Source: Achromobacter sp. UMC71
GTDB taxonomy: Bacteria > Pseudomonadota > Gammaproteobacteria > Burkholderiales > Burkholderiaceae_B
Length of the DNA: 64,000 nucleotides
Assembly: GCF_014170305.1 (NCBI RefSeq)
Contig: NZ_LZZT01000014.1
Coordinates: 1 to 64,000, forward strand
Reading direction: 5' to 3'
Shown here: piece after piece, positions 8,705 to 16,733 of the stretch
Position numbering within the stretch: position 1 is the stretch's first letter
How the letters are laid out: each line of letters opens with the position of its first letter
Program-made: the position numbers and the translations under genes
Notes under the pieces: generated by a model
What the model was told of the DNA's origin: nothing
What the model saw: the letters and a program-made list of their open reading frames with translations, nothing else
The model's database searches: none

Positions 8705-9832
8705 ATGACCGATAGCCGTTACTCGGCGCAGCATTCGGCTGACCCGGACGAGTTCGTCCGGGTCGCCGATGTCGTAAAGATCTTTGGCGACGTGGTCGCC
8801 GTCCGTTCCGTCAACCTTTCGGTCAAGCGCAACGAGATTTTCGCGTTGCTGGGCAGCTCCGGCAGCGGCAAGTCGACCTTGCTGCGGATGCTGGCCGGCT
8901 TCGAGGAAGCCACCTCCGGCCAGATCCTGCTCGACGGCGAAGACATCACCAGCGTGCCGCCGTACCGCCGGCCCGTGAACATGATGTTCCAGTCGTATGC
9001 GTTGTTTCCGCACATGACGGTCGAGGCCAACGTCGCCTTCGGCCTGAAGCAGGAAGGCGTGGACCGCGCCGAAATCCACGACCGCGTGTTCGAAGCCCTG
9101 GACCTGGTCCAGATGGCGGGCTATTCGCGGCGCAAGCCCAACCAGCTGTCCGGCGGCCAGCAGCAGCGCGTCGCCCTGGCGCGCAGCCTGGTCAAGCGGC
9201 CCAAGCTGCTGTTGCTCGATGAACCGATGTCCGCGCTGGACAAGCAGATCCGCCAAAAGACCCAGATCGAGCTGGTCAAGATCCTGGAGCAGGTCGGCGT
9301 GACCTGCATCATGGTCACCCACGACCAGGAAGAGGCCATGACCATGGCCCATCGCCTGGCCGTCATGACCGAAGGCCAGATCGTCCAATGCGGCACGCCG
9401 CAGGACGTCTATGCCTTCCCGAACTCGCGTTTCGTGGCCAGCTTCATCGGCTCGACCAATATGTTCACCGGCACCATCGTGGTCGACGAACCCGACCACG
9501 TCGCCATCGAAAGCCCTGAATTGAGCCGTCCGCTGTACGTCAGCCACGGCGTCAGCGAACCCCTGGGCATGGACGTGCACGTGTCGATCCGCCCCGAACG
9601 CATGGTGGTGTCGCGCGAGCAACCCGCAGGCGATTACAACTGGGCCCACGGCATGGTCAGCCACATGGCCTGGATGGGCAGCTACGCGCTCTACCAGATA
9701 CGCCTGGATTCGGGCGCCATGGTCGAGGCCAGCGTGCCCAGCCTGCTGCTGGCCCAGATGGACGCCCCGGGCATCGATGAAGAAATCTTCGTCAGCTGGG
9801 ACGCCGACAGCGCGACGGTGCTGGCGTCATGA
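8705..9832 (+). CDS. potG: Putrescine ABC transporter ATP-binding protein
   Basis: ATPase that drives the PotHI channel. I choose ATG 8705 (375 residues, MTDSRYSAQ) rather than an in-frame start inside potF at 8672. Motifs in order: Walker A GSSGSGKST near residue 50, Q-loop MMFQSYALFP near 95, signature LSGGQQQR near 147, Walker B LLLLDEPMSALD near 167 and the switch histidine in VTHDQEEAM near 203. A C-terminal TOBE-type regulatory domain covers roughly residues 290-365. It overlaps potH by four bases (ATGA). Confidence 0.94.
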   Translation: MTDSRYSAQHSADPDEFVRVADVVKIFGDVVAVRSVNLSVKRNEIFALLGSSGSGKSTLLRMLAGFEEATSGQILLDGEDITSVPPYRRPVNMMFQSYALFPHMTVEANVAFGLKQEGVDRAEIHDRVFEALDLVQMAGYSRRKPNQLSGGQQQRVALARSLVKRPKLLLLDEPMSALDKQIRQKTQIELVKILEQVGVTCIMVTHDQEEAMTMAHRLAVMTEGQIVQCGTPQDVYAFPNSRFVASFIGSTNMFTGTIVVDEPDHVAIESPELSRPLYVSHGVSEPLGMDVHVSIRPERMVVSREQPAGDYNWAHGMVSHMAWMGSYALYQIRLDSGAMVEASVPSLLLAQMDAPGIDEEIFVSWDADSATVLAS

Positions 9833-10749
9833 TCCGCTTTTCGCCCCGCGACTGGTTGCCGTCTGGCCGGACGCTGGCGGTGGTGCCGCCGTTCGCCTGG
9901 CTGGTGCTGTTCCTGCTGGTGCCGTTCCTGCTCGTGTTCAAGATCAGCTTCGCCGAGCTCAAGTTCGGTGTTCCGCCGTACACGTCGCTGGCGGAATTCA
10001 AGGACGAAGCGGTGCAGTTCAGTCTGCACCTGCGCGGCTACATCCTGCTGTTCACCGACAGCCTGTATTTCGCCACCTACCTCAGCTCGGTCAAGATCGC
10101 CGGCATCACCACGCTTGCCTGCGTGCTGATCGGCTATCCCATCGCCTATTACATCGCGCGTTCGTCGCCTGGCGTGCGTAATCTGCTGCTGCTGGGCGTG
10201 ATCCTGCCGTTCTGGACCTCGCTGCTGTTGCGGGTGTACGCCTGGGTCGGCATCTTGCGCAATGATGGGTTGCTCAATAATTTCCTGCAGTGGCTGGGCA
10301 TCATTTCCAGCCCGCTGGAGATCTACCGCACCGACCTGGCCGTGTACATCGGCATGGTCTACGCCTACCTGCCGTTCTTCATCCTGCCCTTGTACGCCAC
10401 CCTCGTGAAGATGGACCTGCGCCTGCTGGAAGCCGCCTACGACCTGGGCGCCAAGCCCTGGCAGGCGTTCTGGCAGATCACCGTGCCGCTGTCGCGCCAG
10501 GGTGTCATCGCCGGCGCCATGCTGGTGTTCATTCCGGCGGTGGGCGAATACGTCATCCCCGAAATGCTGGGCGGTGCCAATACGCTGATGATGGGCCGCG
10601 TCATGTGGAACGAGTTCTTCAACAACACCGACTGGCCGATGGCCTCGGCGGTGACCTGCGTGATGGTGCTGTTGCTGCTGGTGCCGCTGGCGCTGTTCCA
10701 ATACAACCAGGTCAAGCAGCAGGAACTGGCGACCGGGGGCCGCAAATGA
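9829..10749 (+). CDS. potH: Putrescine ABC transporter permease PotH
   Basis: One of the two inner-membrane channel subunits. The 306-residue product has about six membrane segments and the EAA loop near residue 200 (EAAYDLGAKPWQAFWQITVPLS) that docks onto the ATPase. It overlaps potG by four bases upstream and potI by four bases downstream, which points to coupled translation. Length and order match PotFGHI operons of proteobacteria. Confidence 0.93.
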   Translation: MIRFSPRDWLPSGRTLAVVPPFAWLVLFLLVPFLLVFKISFAELKFGVPPYTSLAEFKDEAVQFSLHLRGYILLFTDSLYFATYLSSVKIAGITTLACVLIGYPIAYYIARSSPGVRNLLLLGVILPFWTSLLLRVYAWVGILRNDGLLNNFLQWLGIISSPLEIYRTDLAVYIGMVYAYLPFFILPLYATLVKMDLRLLEAAYDLGAKPWQAFWQITVPLSRQGVIAGAMLVFIPAVGEYVIPEMLGGANTLMMGRVMWNEFFNNTDWPMASAVTCVMVLLLLVPLALFQYNQVKQQELATGGRK

Positions 10750-11555
10750 ACGGTCCCAACAAGACTTTGCGCGCCATCGTGCTGGGGCTGGGCTACTTCT
10801 TCCTGTATGTGCCCATCATCAGCCTGATGGTGTTCTCGTTCAACGAGTCGCCGGCCGTCACGTCCTGGACCGGCTTCTCGTTCCGCTGGTACCACTCGCT
10901 GTTCAATGACGACGCGCTGCTGCGCGCGGCCTGGCTGTCGTTCCGCATCGCCGCCATGACCGCCACGGCCGCCGTCATCATCGGCACTTGGGCCGGCTAT
11001 GTGCTGGGCCGCATGGGGCGGTTCCGCGGTTTTGCGCTGTACGTCGGCATGCTCAGCGCGCCGCTGGTCATTCCCGAGGTCGTGCTGGGCATCTCGCTGT
11101 TGCTGATGTTCGTGGAACTGCGCGGCCACCTGGGCTGGCCGGCCGAAAATGGCATCTTCACGATCTGGGTCGGCCACGTGACCCTGTGCATGGCCTTCGT
11201 GGCCGTGGTGATCCAGACCCGCATCCGCGACCTGGACCGCTCGCTGGAGGAAGCCGCGCTGGATCTGGGCGCCACGCCCATCGTCGTGTTCTTCAAGATC
11301 ACGCTGCCGCTGATCGCGCCGGCGCTGGCATCGGCCTGGCTGCTGTCCTTCACCCTGTCGCTGGACGACGTCGTGCTGGCGTCCTTTTTGTCCGGCCCCA
11401 GTTCCAGCACCTTGCCCATGGAGGTCTTCTCCCGCGTGCGGCTGGGGCTGAAACCCGAGATCAATGCGCTGGCCACGCTGTTCATCCTGGCGGTGGGCAC
11501 CTGCGTGATCCTGGCCAACCGCATGCAATGGCGCAAGGAGTCCGAACCCAAATGA
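10746..11555 (+). CDS. potI: Putrescine ABC transporter permease PotI
   Basis: The second channel subunit, 269 residues beginning MNGPNKTLRAIVLGLG, with six predicted membrane segments and the EAA loop EEAALDLGATPIVVFFKITLP near residue 175. The start is set at 10746 by the ATGA overlap with potH and by the natural N-terminus; the open frame extends upstream only as a shadow of potH. It overlaps the next gene, the ArsC-like protein, again by four bases, so that gene belongs to the same transcript. Confidence 0.93.
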   Translation: MNGPNKTLRAIVLGLGYFFLYVPIISLMVFSFNESPAVTSWTGFSFRWYHSLFNDDALLRAAWLSFRIAAMTATAAVIIGTWAGYVLGRMGRFRGFALYVGMLSAPLVIPEVVLGISLLLMFVELRGHLGWPAENGIFTIWVGHVTLCMAFVAVVIQTRIRDLDRSLEEAALDLGATPIVVFFKITLPLIAPALASAWLLSFTLSLDDVVLASFLSGPSSSTLPMEVFSRVRLGLKPEINALATLFILAVGTCVILANRMQWRKESEPK

Positions 11556-11908
11556 AGCAAACCACCCTGTATGGCCTGACCAAGTGCAGCACTTGCGTCA
11601 AGGCGCGCGACTGGCTGACCGAACACGGCGTCGATCACCAGTTCATCGACTACCGCGACCATCCCGTGGCGGCCGCCACCCTGAAGGCCTGGTCCGGCAA
11701 GGTCGGCGGCTGGGAAAAGCTGGTCAACCGCGCCTCCATGACCTGGCGCAACCTGCCCGACGACCGCAAGACGCCCGCCACCGACGCGCAATGGACCCAG
11801 CTGATCGCTGAATTCCCCGCGCTGGTGCGCCGTCCCGTCACCGTCACGCCCGATGGCGAGGTCGGTGTCGGCTTCAGCGAAAAGCGCTACGGCGAACGTT
11901 TCGCCTGA
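11552..11908 (+). CDS. ArsC/Spx family reductase-like protein (YffB type)
   Basis: A 118-residue thioredoxin-fold protein of the ArsC/Spx family. It keeps a CSTC redox pair near residues 11-14, then the family block LVNRASMTWRNL near 60 that lines the active-site pocket. True arsenate reductases carry the conserved R-x-x-R cluster and usually sit in ars operons; here the gene overlaps potI by four bases, so I read it as the poorly characterised YffB-type branch, for which glutathione-dependent thiol reductase activity has been proposed. The substrate is unknown, and a link to polyamine stress physiology is only suggested by position. Confidence 0.82.
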   Translation: MKQTTLYGLTKCSTCVKARDWLTEHGVDHQFIDYRDHPVAAATLKAWSGKVGGWEKLVNRASMTWRNLPDDRKTPATDAQWTQLIAEFPALVRRPVTVTPDGEVGVGFSEKRYGERFA

Positions 11909-11912
11909 CACC

Positions 11913-12638
11913 GTGGCCACCCGGGCCAACCAGGCATCGCGCCGCGCGGGCAACGCGTTGCCCGATGCCTTTTTCAATCGCGACGCCCGCGTGCTCGCGC
12001 GCGAGTTGCTGGGCAAGGTCGTGCGCCATCGCGTGGGCGGCCTGTGGCTGTCGGCCCGCATCATCGAGACCGAAGCCTACTACCTGGAAGAAAAGGGCAG
12101 CCACGCGTCGCTGGGCTATACCCACAAGCGGCGCGCCCTGTTCATGGATGGGGGCGTGGTCTACATGTATTACGCCCGCGGCGGCGACTCGCTCAATTTC
12201 AGTGCCGCCGGCCCCGGCAATGCCGTGCTGATCAAATCGGCCTATCCCTGGACCGACGCGCTGTCCGGTCCCGACGCGTTGGCGCGCATGCAGCAGCTGA
12301 ATCCCGATGCCCAGGGGCAGCCGCGGCCGCCCGCCAAATTGTGTGCGGGCCAGACGCTGCTGTGCCGCGCGTTGGGCCTGAAAGTGCCGGATTGGGATGC
12401 CCGCCGGTTCGATCCGCGGGCGCTGTTCGTGGAAGACGTGGGCCAAGCGCCGCAGGCGTTGATCAGCACCACCCGCCTGGGCATTCCGCCCGGACGCGAC
12501 GAGCACCTGGAATACCGCTATGTCGACCCGGCCTACGCGGCTTATTGCACCCGCAACCCGCTACGCCGCGGGCAGGTGGCGGGGCGGGACTATCAATGGG
12601 TCGACCCGCAGGGGAGAGTGCTGCAACACGCGCCCTGA
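11913..12638 (+). CDS. mpg: 3-methyladenine DNA glycosylase (AAG/MPG family)
   Basis: Removes alkylated purines such as 3-methyladenine, starting base excision repair. The family core is present: LLGKVV, then IETEAYY, where the glutamate is the catalytic base, then SHASLGYT, YMYYARG and NFSAAG. I take GTG 11913, four bases after the preceding stop, giving 241 residues; an upstream ATG at 11853 would overlap the ArsC-like gene by 56 bases. It appears to be the last gene of the pot transcript. It faces the YrbL-like gene end to end. Confidence 0.87.
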   Translation: MATRANQASRRAGNALPDAFFNRDARVLARELLGKVVRHRVGGLWLSARIIETEAYYLEEKGSHASLGYTHKRRALFMDGGVVYMYYARGGDSLNFSAAGPGNAVLIKSAYPWTDALSGPDALARMQQLNPDAQGQPRPPAKLCAGQTLLCRALGLKVPDWDARRFDPRALFVEDVGQAPQALISTTRLGIPPGRDEHLEYRYVDPAYAAYCTRNPLRRGQVAGRDYQWVDPQGRVLQHAP

Positions 12639-12652
12639 GCATCAGGGGCAGG

Positions 12653-12669
12653 GGGCGGTATCGCCGCCC
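12653..12669. terminator. Weak hairpin between convergent genes
   Basis: GGGCGG and CCGCCC (12653-12658 and 12664-12669) flank a 5-base loop in the 50-base gap between the convergent mpg and YrbL-like genes. There is no clear T-run on either side, so it is at best a weak two-way terminator. Confidence 0.3.
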
Positions 12670-12688
12670 GCCATGCTGCAGGCCGGGT

Positions 12689-13423
12689 TCAGACCTGCGC
12701 GCCCGATCCGCTTTGGCTGGCTCTCAGGGCCGCCTCGCGGGCGCGGCGCGCCATGGCGGCGCGCATCTCGACGTATTTGCGCTGGATGCGCTTGCGGTTG
12801 AGCCGCTTGCTCCAGGCGTAGACCGGCACCAGCGGCAGCACGCCGAAACCATCGATCAGGAACAGGCCCGTCTTGCCGTCCGCGTTCTGGCCGCAGGCGA
12901 TGTTGCTGGCCGACAGGTCGTGCAGCACGACGTGGGCATCGGCCAGGTCTTCGACGAATTCGTCCAGTTGCGCGGACAGGTTGGCGTCCATCTTGCCCTG
13001 GCGCGCCAGGTCGGCCACGGTGGGCGCGATGTTGCCTGCGGCGTCGGTGATCTTCTCGACCAGCAGGCCCAGGCCCAGCGTCGTCTGCGCCACGCCCACG
13101 ATGCGCGCCATGGGCACCTGCCAGACGCCGGACGGGCGCGTGGTGGTGGTGACGTACTCGGTGATTTCGTTCAGGTAGACGCGGTAGGCGCTTTCGCGCT
13201 GGTACTGCTTGTACCAGCGCTTGAAAGGCCGCGCTTCCAGGTAGACGGCGCGCGCCTGCATGTCCATCACCTTGACGAGCAGGGACGGTGCATGCGGGTG
13301 CTGGAAGATGTGGCGATCGCCGCCAATGGCCACGGGCGTTTCGTCATTGAGATTCAATGGACCGAAGACGGATCCGAAGCCGACGGCGGGCGCACAGGAT
13401 GTAGGGAGATCAGCGGTATTCAA
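12689..13423 (-). CDS. YrbL-like kinase-fold protein (PhoP-regulated network family)
   Basis: A 244-residue protein resembling E. coli YrbL, whose gene responds to PhoP, and related to the kinase-like LPS kinases. Visible blocks are VKVMD with a likely ATP-contacting lysine near residue 51, LHDLSASNIACG near 167 as the catalytic-loop equivalent, and LFLIDGFGVLPLVPV near 187 as the metal-binding region. The start is uncertain: TTG at 13423, or a TTG near 13357 closer to where YrbL begins. Cellular role unknown; the neighbourhood rich in LPS genes is compatible with an envelope function, but that is inference. Confidence 0.78.
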   Translation of the reverse strand: MNTADLPTSCAPAVGFGSVFGPLNLNDETPVAIGGDRHIFQHPHAPSLLVKVMDMQARAVYLEARPFKRWYKQYQRESAYRVYLNEITEYVTTTTRPSGVWQVPMARIVGVAQTTLGLGLLVEKITDAAGNIAPTVADLARQGKMDANLSAQLDEFVEDLADAHVVLHDLSASNIACGQNADGKTGLFLIDGFGVLPLVPVYAWSKRLNRKRIQRKYVEMRAAMARRAREAALRASQSGSGAQV

Positions 13424-13538
13424 CTCTTTTTAAGGATTTTATATATGTTGTTAACAGTTTAATGCTCTTGCTTGCTCTTGGTCTTGCATCCGCGGGGTGA
13501 AGTCGTTTCGGATAGCTACAAGGGCAGGGATGCGGCCC

Positions 13539-13544
13539 TATAAT
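13539..13544 (+). promoter_or_regulatory. Candidate -10 element for rmuC
   Basis: A perfect TATAAT lies 14 bases upstream of the GTG and 38 bases upstream of the TTG candidate starts of rmuC. No good -35 hexamer stands at the usual distance. The upstream 100 bases are AT-rich and also serve the divergent YrbL-like gene. Confidence 0.45.
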
Positions 13545-13558
13545 TTCGGGCAGCTGCC

Positions 13559-14992
13559 GTGGGCGCGGCGTGGGGGTTTACCTTGTCGAATGACATTCTG
13601 CTTTGGATTGCCGCCGGTGGCGCGGTGCTGGCCTGCCTGGCGGCCCTGACGGCCGTGGTGATAGCGCGGCTGTCGCGTCCCAGCCACGATGGCCGGCTGG
13701 ACGCGTTGCTGGAAGGGCTGGAGCGCACCGAACGGGCCTTGCGGGCCGATATCGGCGAGGGCCAGCGCGGCCTGCGCGCCGAATTCTCGGAATCGACCCG
13801 GGCCTTGCGCCAGGAGCTGGCGCAATCCCACGGCGACCTGCGCGCCGCGCTGACCCGCGACGCCCAGGCGGCCCGCGCCGAATCCGCCGAATCGCTGGGC
13901 CGCTTCGCCGCGGGCTTTGGCGAGCAGTTGCAGGGGCTGATCCAGATCAACGAGCGCCGCTTGATGGAAGTGCGCACGACGGTCGACCAGCGCCTGCAGG
14001 CGTTGCAGACCGACAACAGCGCCAAGCTGGACGAGATGCGCCGCACCGTGGACGAAAAGCTTCACGCCACCCTGGAACAGCGCCTGGGCGAGTCGTTCAA
14101 GCAGGTGTCCGACCGCCTCGAAGCCGTGCACAAGGGCCTGGGCGAAATGCAGGCGCTGGCCGCTGGCGTAGGTGACTTGAAGCGGGTGCTGACCAATGTG
14201 AAGTCGCGCGGCACCTGGGGCGAAGTGCAGTTGGCGCGGCTGATCGAAGACAACATGACGCCGGAGCAGTACGCCAGCAACGTCAAGCCGGTGCCGGGCA
14301 GCGACGCGGCGGTCGAATTCGCCATCCGCCTGCCGGGGCGCGGCGATGGCGGGACGCCGGTCTGGCTGCCGATCGACGCCAAGTTCCCCAAGGAAGAATA
14401 CGAGCGCCTGATGGATGCGCAAGAGGCCGCCGACGTCGAAGGCGTCAAGGCGGCCGGCGCCGCGTTGGGCAAGGCCGTTGAAGTGCAGGCGCGCCTGATC
14501 GCGTCCAAGTACGTGGCGCCGCCGCACACCACGGACTTCGCCATCATGTTCCTGCCCACCGAAAGCCTGTATGCCGAAGTGCTGCGGCGGCCGGGCCTGC
14601 TGGACCGCCTGCACGATCTGCGCATCAATGTGGCGGGGCCCAGCAACCTGGCGGCGCTGCTCAACAGCCTGCAAATGGGCTTTCGCACGCTGGCCATCGA
14701 GCAGCGCTCGTCCGAAGTCTGGCAGGTGCTGCGCGCGGTCAAGACCGAATTCGGCAAGTTCGGCGACGCGCTGGCCGGCGTCAAGAAAACGCTGGACACC
14801 GCCAGCAGCAAGATCGGCCAGACCGAGGTGCGCACCCGCGCCATGCTGCGCAACCTGAAGAGCGTCGAGGCCTTGCCCGAGGCCGAGGCCGCGCGCCTGC
14901 TGGGCGGCGACGGCCTGGAAACCAACGCGGGCAGCGACGCCGAGGCCGCCGACGAGACCCCGCTGCCCGACGCTGGCCGGCCCGCGGGCTGA
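13559..14992 (+). CDS. rmuC: DNA recombination protein RmuC homologue
   Basis: RmuC limits recombination-dependent inversions in E. coli and has a predicted nuclease-like domain. The 477-residue product starts with a membrane anchor (WIAAGGAVLACLAALTAVVI), followed by a long charged region with coiled-coil character from about residue 45 to 200, then the conserved domain with SRGTWGEVQLARLIED near 220, LPIDAKFPKEEYERL near 270 and TDFAIMFLPTESLYAEVL near 325. Start codons are either GTG 13559 or TTG 13583; the TTG has a G-rich stretch before it. If transcription starts just after the TATAAT at 13539, the TTG is the better choice. Confidence 0.9.
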   Translation: MGAAWGFTLSNDILLWIAAGGAVLACLAALTAVVIARLSRPSHDGRLDALLEGLERTERALRADIGEGQRGLRAEFSESTRALRQELAQSHGDLRAALTRDAQAARAESAESLGRFAAGFGEQLQGLIQINERRLMEVRTTVDQRLQALQTDNSAKLDEMRRTVDEKLHATLEQRLGESFKQVSDRLEAVHKGLGEMQALAAGVGDLKRVLTNVKSRGTWGEVQLARLIEDNMTPEQYASNVKPVPGSDAAVEFAIRLPGRGDGGTPVWLPIDAKFPKEEYERLMDAQEAADVEGVKAAGAALGKAVEVQARLIASKYVAPPHTTDFAIMFLPTESLYAEVLRRPGLLDRLHDLRINVAGPSNLAALLNSLQMGFRTLAIEQRSSEVWQVLRAVKTEFGKFGDALAGVKKTLDTASSKIGQTEVRTRAMLRNLKSVEALPEAEAARLLGGDGLETNAGSDAEAADETPLPDAGRPAG

Positions 14993-15117
14993 TCCACCGC
15001 TTGGCCCGCAGGCGGTCCATGCCCGGTCTGCGGCCGGCCCGCGCTTGTGACCGGGGCGGTCTGTCGATATCCTCATAGTTGCGGCATTTCGCCGTCGATA
15101 TCTGGAGCATCGTAAGC

Positions 15118-16647
15118 ATGAGCCCCGCTGACCGACTTGATTCCTCTTCCTTCGACGCGATGGCGCTGGGCGCCGATATCGCCCAGGGAGCCACGACCGC
15201 GCTTGCCGCGATGCAGCAAGCCGTGGAAAGGGTGGCGGCGCGCAATCCGTCGATCAATGCCGCCTGCGGTGTGCAGGCCGAACTGGGCCTTGAACTGGCC
15301 GGAAAACTCGATGACGAGCTGGCGGGCCTGACGTCCGATCAGCGCCTGGCGCTGCTGCGCCAACGTCCCTTCCTGGGCGTGCCCACGCTGCTCAAGGACC
15401 TGGGCACGGCGGCGCTGGGGTTGCCCAGCGCCATGGGTTCGGTACTGTATGGCAAGGTCGACTGGACGGTCGACGCCGAAATCGTCAAGCGTTACCGCCG
15501 CGCGGGCCTCATCCCGTTTGGCCGCAGCACCAGCGCCGAACTCGGCCTGAGCCCCACCAGCGAATCCCCTGTCTACGGAGCCCCCACGCAGAACCCCTGG
15601 AAGGCCGGTCACAGCGCGGGCGGTTCCAGCGGCGGCGCGGGAGCCGCGCTGGCCAGCGGCATGGTGCGCATCGCGCACGGCAGCGACGGCGGCGGTTCGA
15701 TCCGCATTCCCGCTTCGTGTTGCGGCGTGCTCGGCCTGAAGCCGTCGCGCGGCATGATGCCGCTGGGCCCGCTCAAGGGCGAAGGCTGGGGCGGCTTGGC
15801 CACCGAGCACATGATGACCCTGTCGGTGCGCGACTGCGCCACGTCGCTGGACATCAGTGCCGGTGCCGACGTGGGGGCGCCGTACGCCTCGCCCGCCAAG
15901 CCGCAGGACACCTATCTGGACATCGTCTCGCGGGTGTCCGCCGACCCGCAATCCGCGCCGCGGCGCCGCATCGCGTTCATCAGCACCACCTACGAGGGCG
16001 CGGCCATCGATCCCGAAGTCGCCGCCGCCGTCGAAGAGGCCGCCCGCTTCTTTGCCGGGCTGGGGCACGAAATGGTCAGCGCCGCCCCGCCCGTCGGTTC
16101 GGAAGAAGTGCTGTCGCCCATGTTGCCCTTGATCGCCAGCGCGGCGGCCAACGCCATCGACGGATTCGTCGGCGCGCGCAACCGCCGGCTGGCCGCCGAC
16201 GAACTGCAACCGACCACGCTGGGCGCGCGCGAATATGCGCGCGCCATCTCCGGGGCGCAGTACGTCGCCTGCGTCGATAGCTGCCACGAGATCACGCGGC
16301 GCATCGGGCGCTTTCTGCATCGCGACGGCGCGCAGGGCCACGACCTGTTCCTGTCGCCGGTGCTGGCGCAGTTGCCTGCGCCTATCGGCCGCTACGCCAT
16401 GGACAACGCCGACTACCTGGCATACCGCCTGGGCAAGAAGGGCGTGATCGCTTATTCGCCCTTCGCGCCGCTGGCCAACCTGACCGGCATGCCTGCGATT
16501 TCCATTCCGTTCGGCCTGTCGGCCGACGGCCTGCCCATCGGCATCCAGGTCATGGGCCCGCTGGGCAGCGAGGCCTGGTTGCTGGAACTGGCCGCCCAGG
16601 TCGAGGCCTTGCGGCCCTGGCAGCGGGTAGCGCCCATCGCCAGGTAG
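15118..16647 (+). CDS. Amidase (amidase signature family)
   Basis: A 509-residue hydrolase of the Ser-Ser-Lys amidase family, which cleaves amide bonds; the substrate is not deducible. Motifs: LKDLG with the catalytic lysine near residue 98, GHSAGGSSGGAGAALASG near 165 with the first serine, and DGGGSIRIPASCCGVLG near 190 with the nucleophile. The start ATG 15118 has GGAG about 11 bases upstream; an upstream start at 15079 would add 13 residues. It differs from GatA in its context, which lacks gatB and gatC, so it is probably a catabolic amidase. Confidence 0.88.
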   Translation: MSPADRLDSSSFDAMALGADIAQGATTALAAMQQAVERVAARNPSINAACGVQAELGLELAGKLDDELAGLTSDQRLALLRQRPFLGVPTLLKDLGTAALGLPSAMGSVLYGKVDWTVDAEIVKRYRRAGLIPFGRSTSAELGLSPTSESPVYGAPTQNPWKAGHSAGGSSGGAGAALASGMVRIAHGSDGGGSIRIPASCCGVLGLKPSRGMMPLGPLKGEGWGGLATEHMMTLSVRDCATSLDISAGADVGAPYASPAKPQDTYLDIVSRVSADPQSAPRRRIAFISTTYEGAAIDPEVAAAVEEAARFFAGLGHEMVSAAPPVGSEEVLSPMLPLIASAAANAIDGFVGARNRRLAADELQPTTLGAREYARAISGAQYVACVDSCHEITRRIGRFLHRDGAQGHDLFLSPVLAQLPAPIGRYAMDNADYLAYRLGKKGVIAYSPFAPLANLTGMPAISIPFGLSADGLPIGIQVMGPLGSEAWLLELAAQVEALRPWQRVAPIAR

Positions 16648-16733
16648 CGGCGCTGCCGGGCAGGCGGGTAGCAGGACGAGCGTGGCTGTGGCGCGGCCGC
16701 GCGTGGCACATCAACGTATAGCCGGGAGCCAGC

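Noticed and set aside
11552..11908. Arsenate reductase of an ars operon
   Set aside because: No arsR, arsB or acr3 gene is near; the gene is joined to the putrescine operon and is better read as the YffB-type branch.
13439..13446. Strong promoter for the YrbL-like gene in the TATATA run
   Set aside because: The -10-like run is present but I found no -35 at a sensible distance, and the start codon of the gene is itself uncertain.
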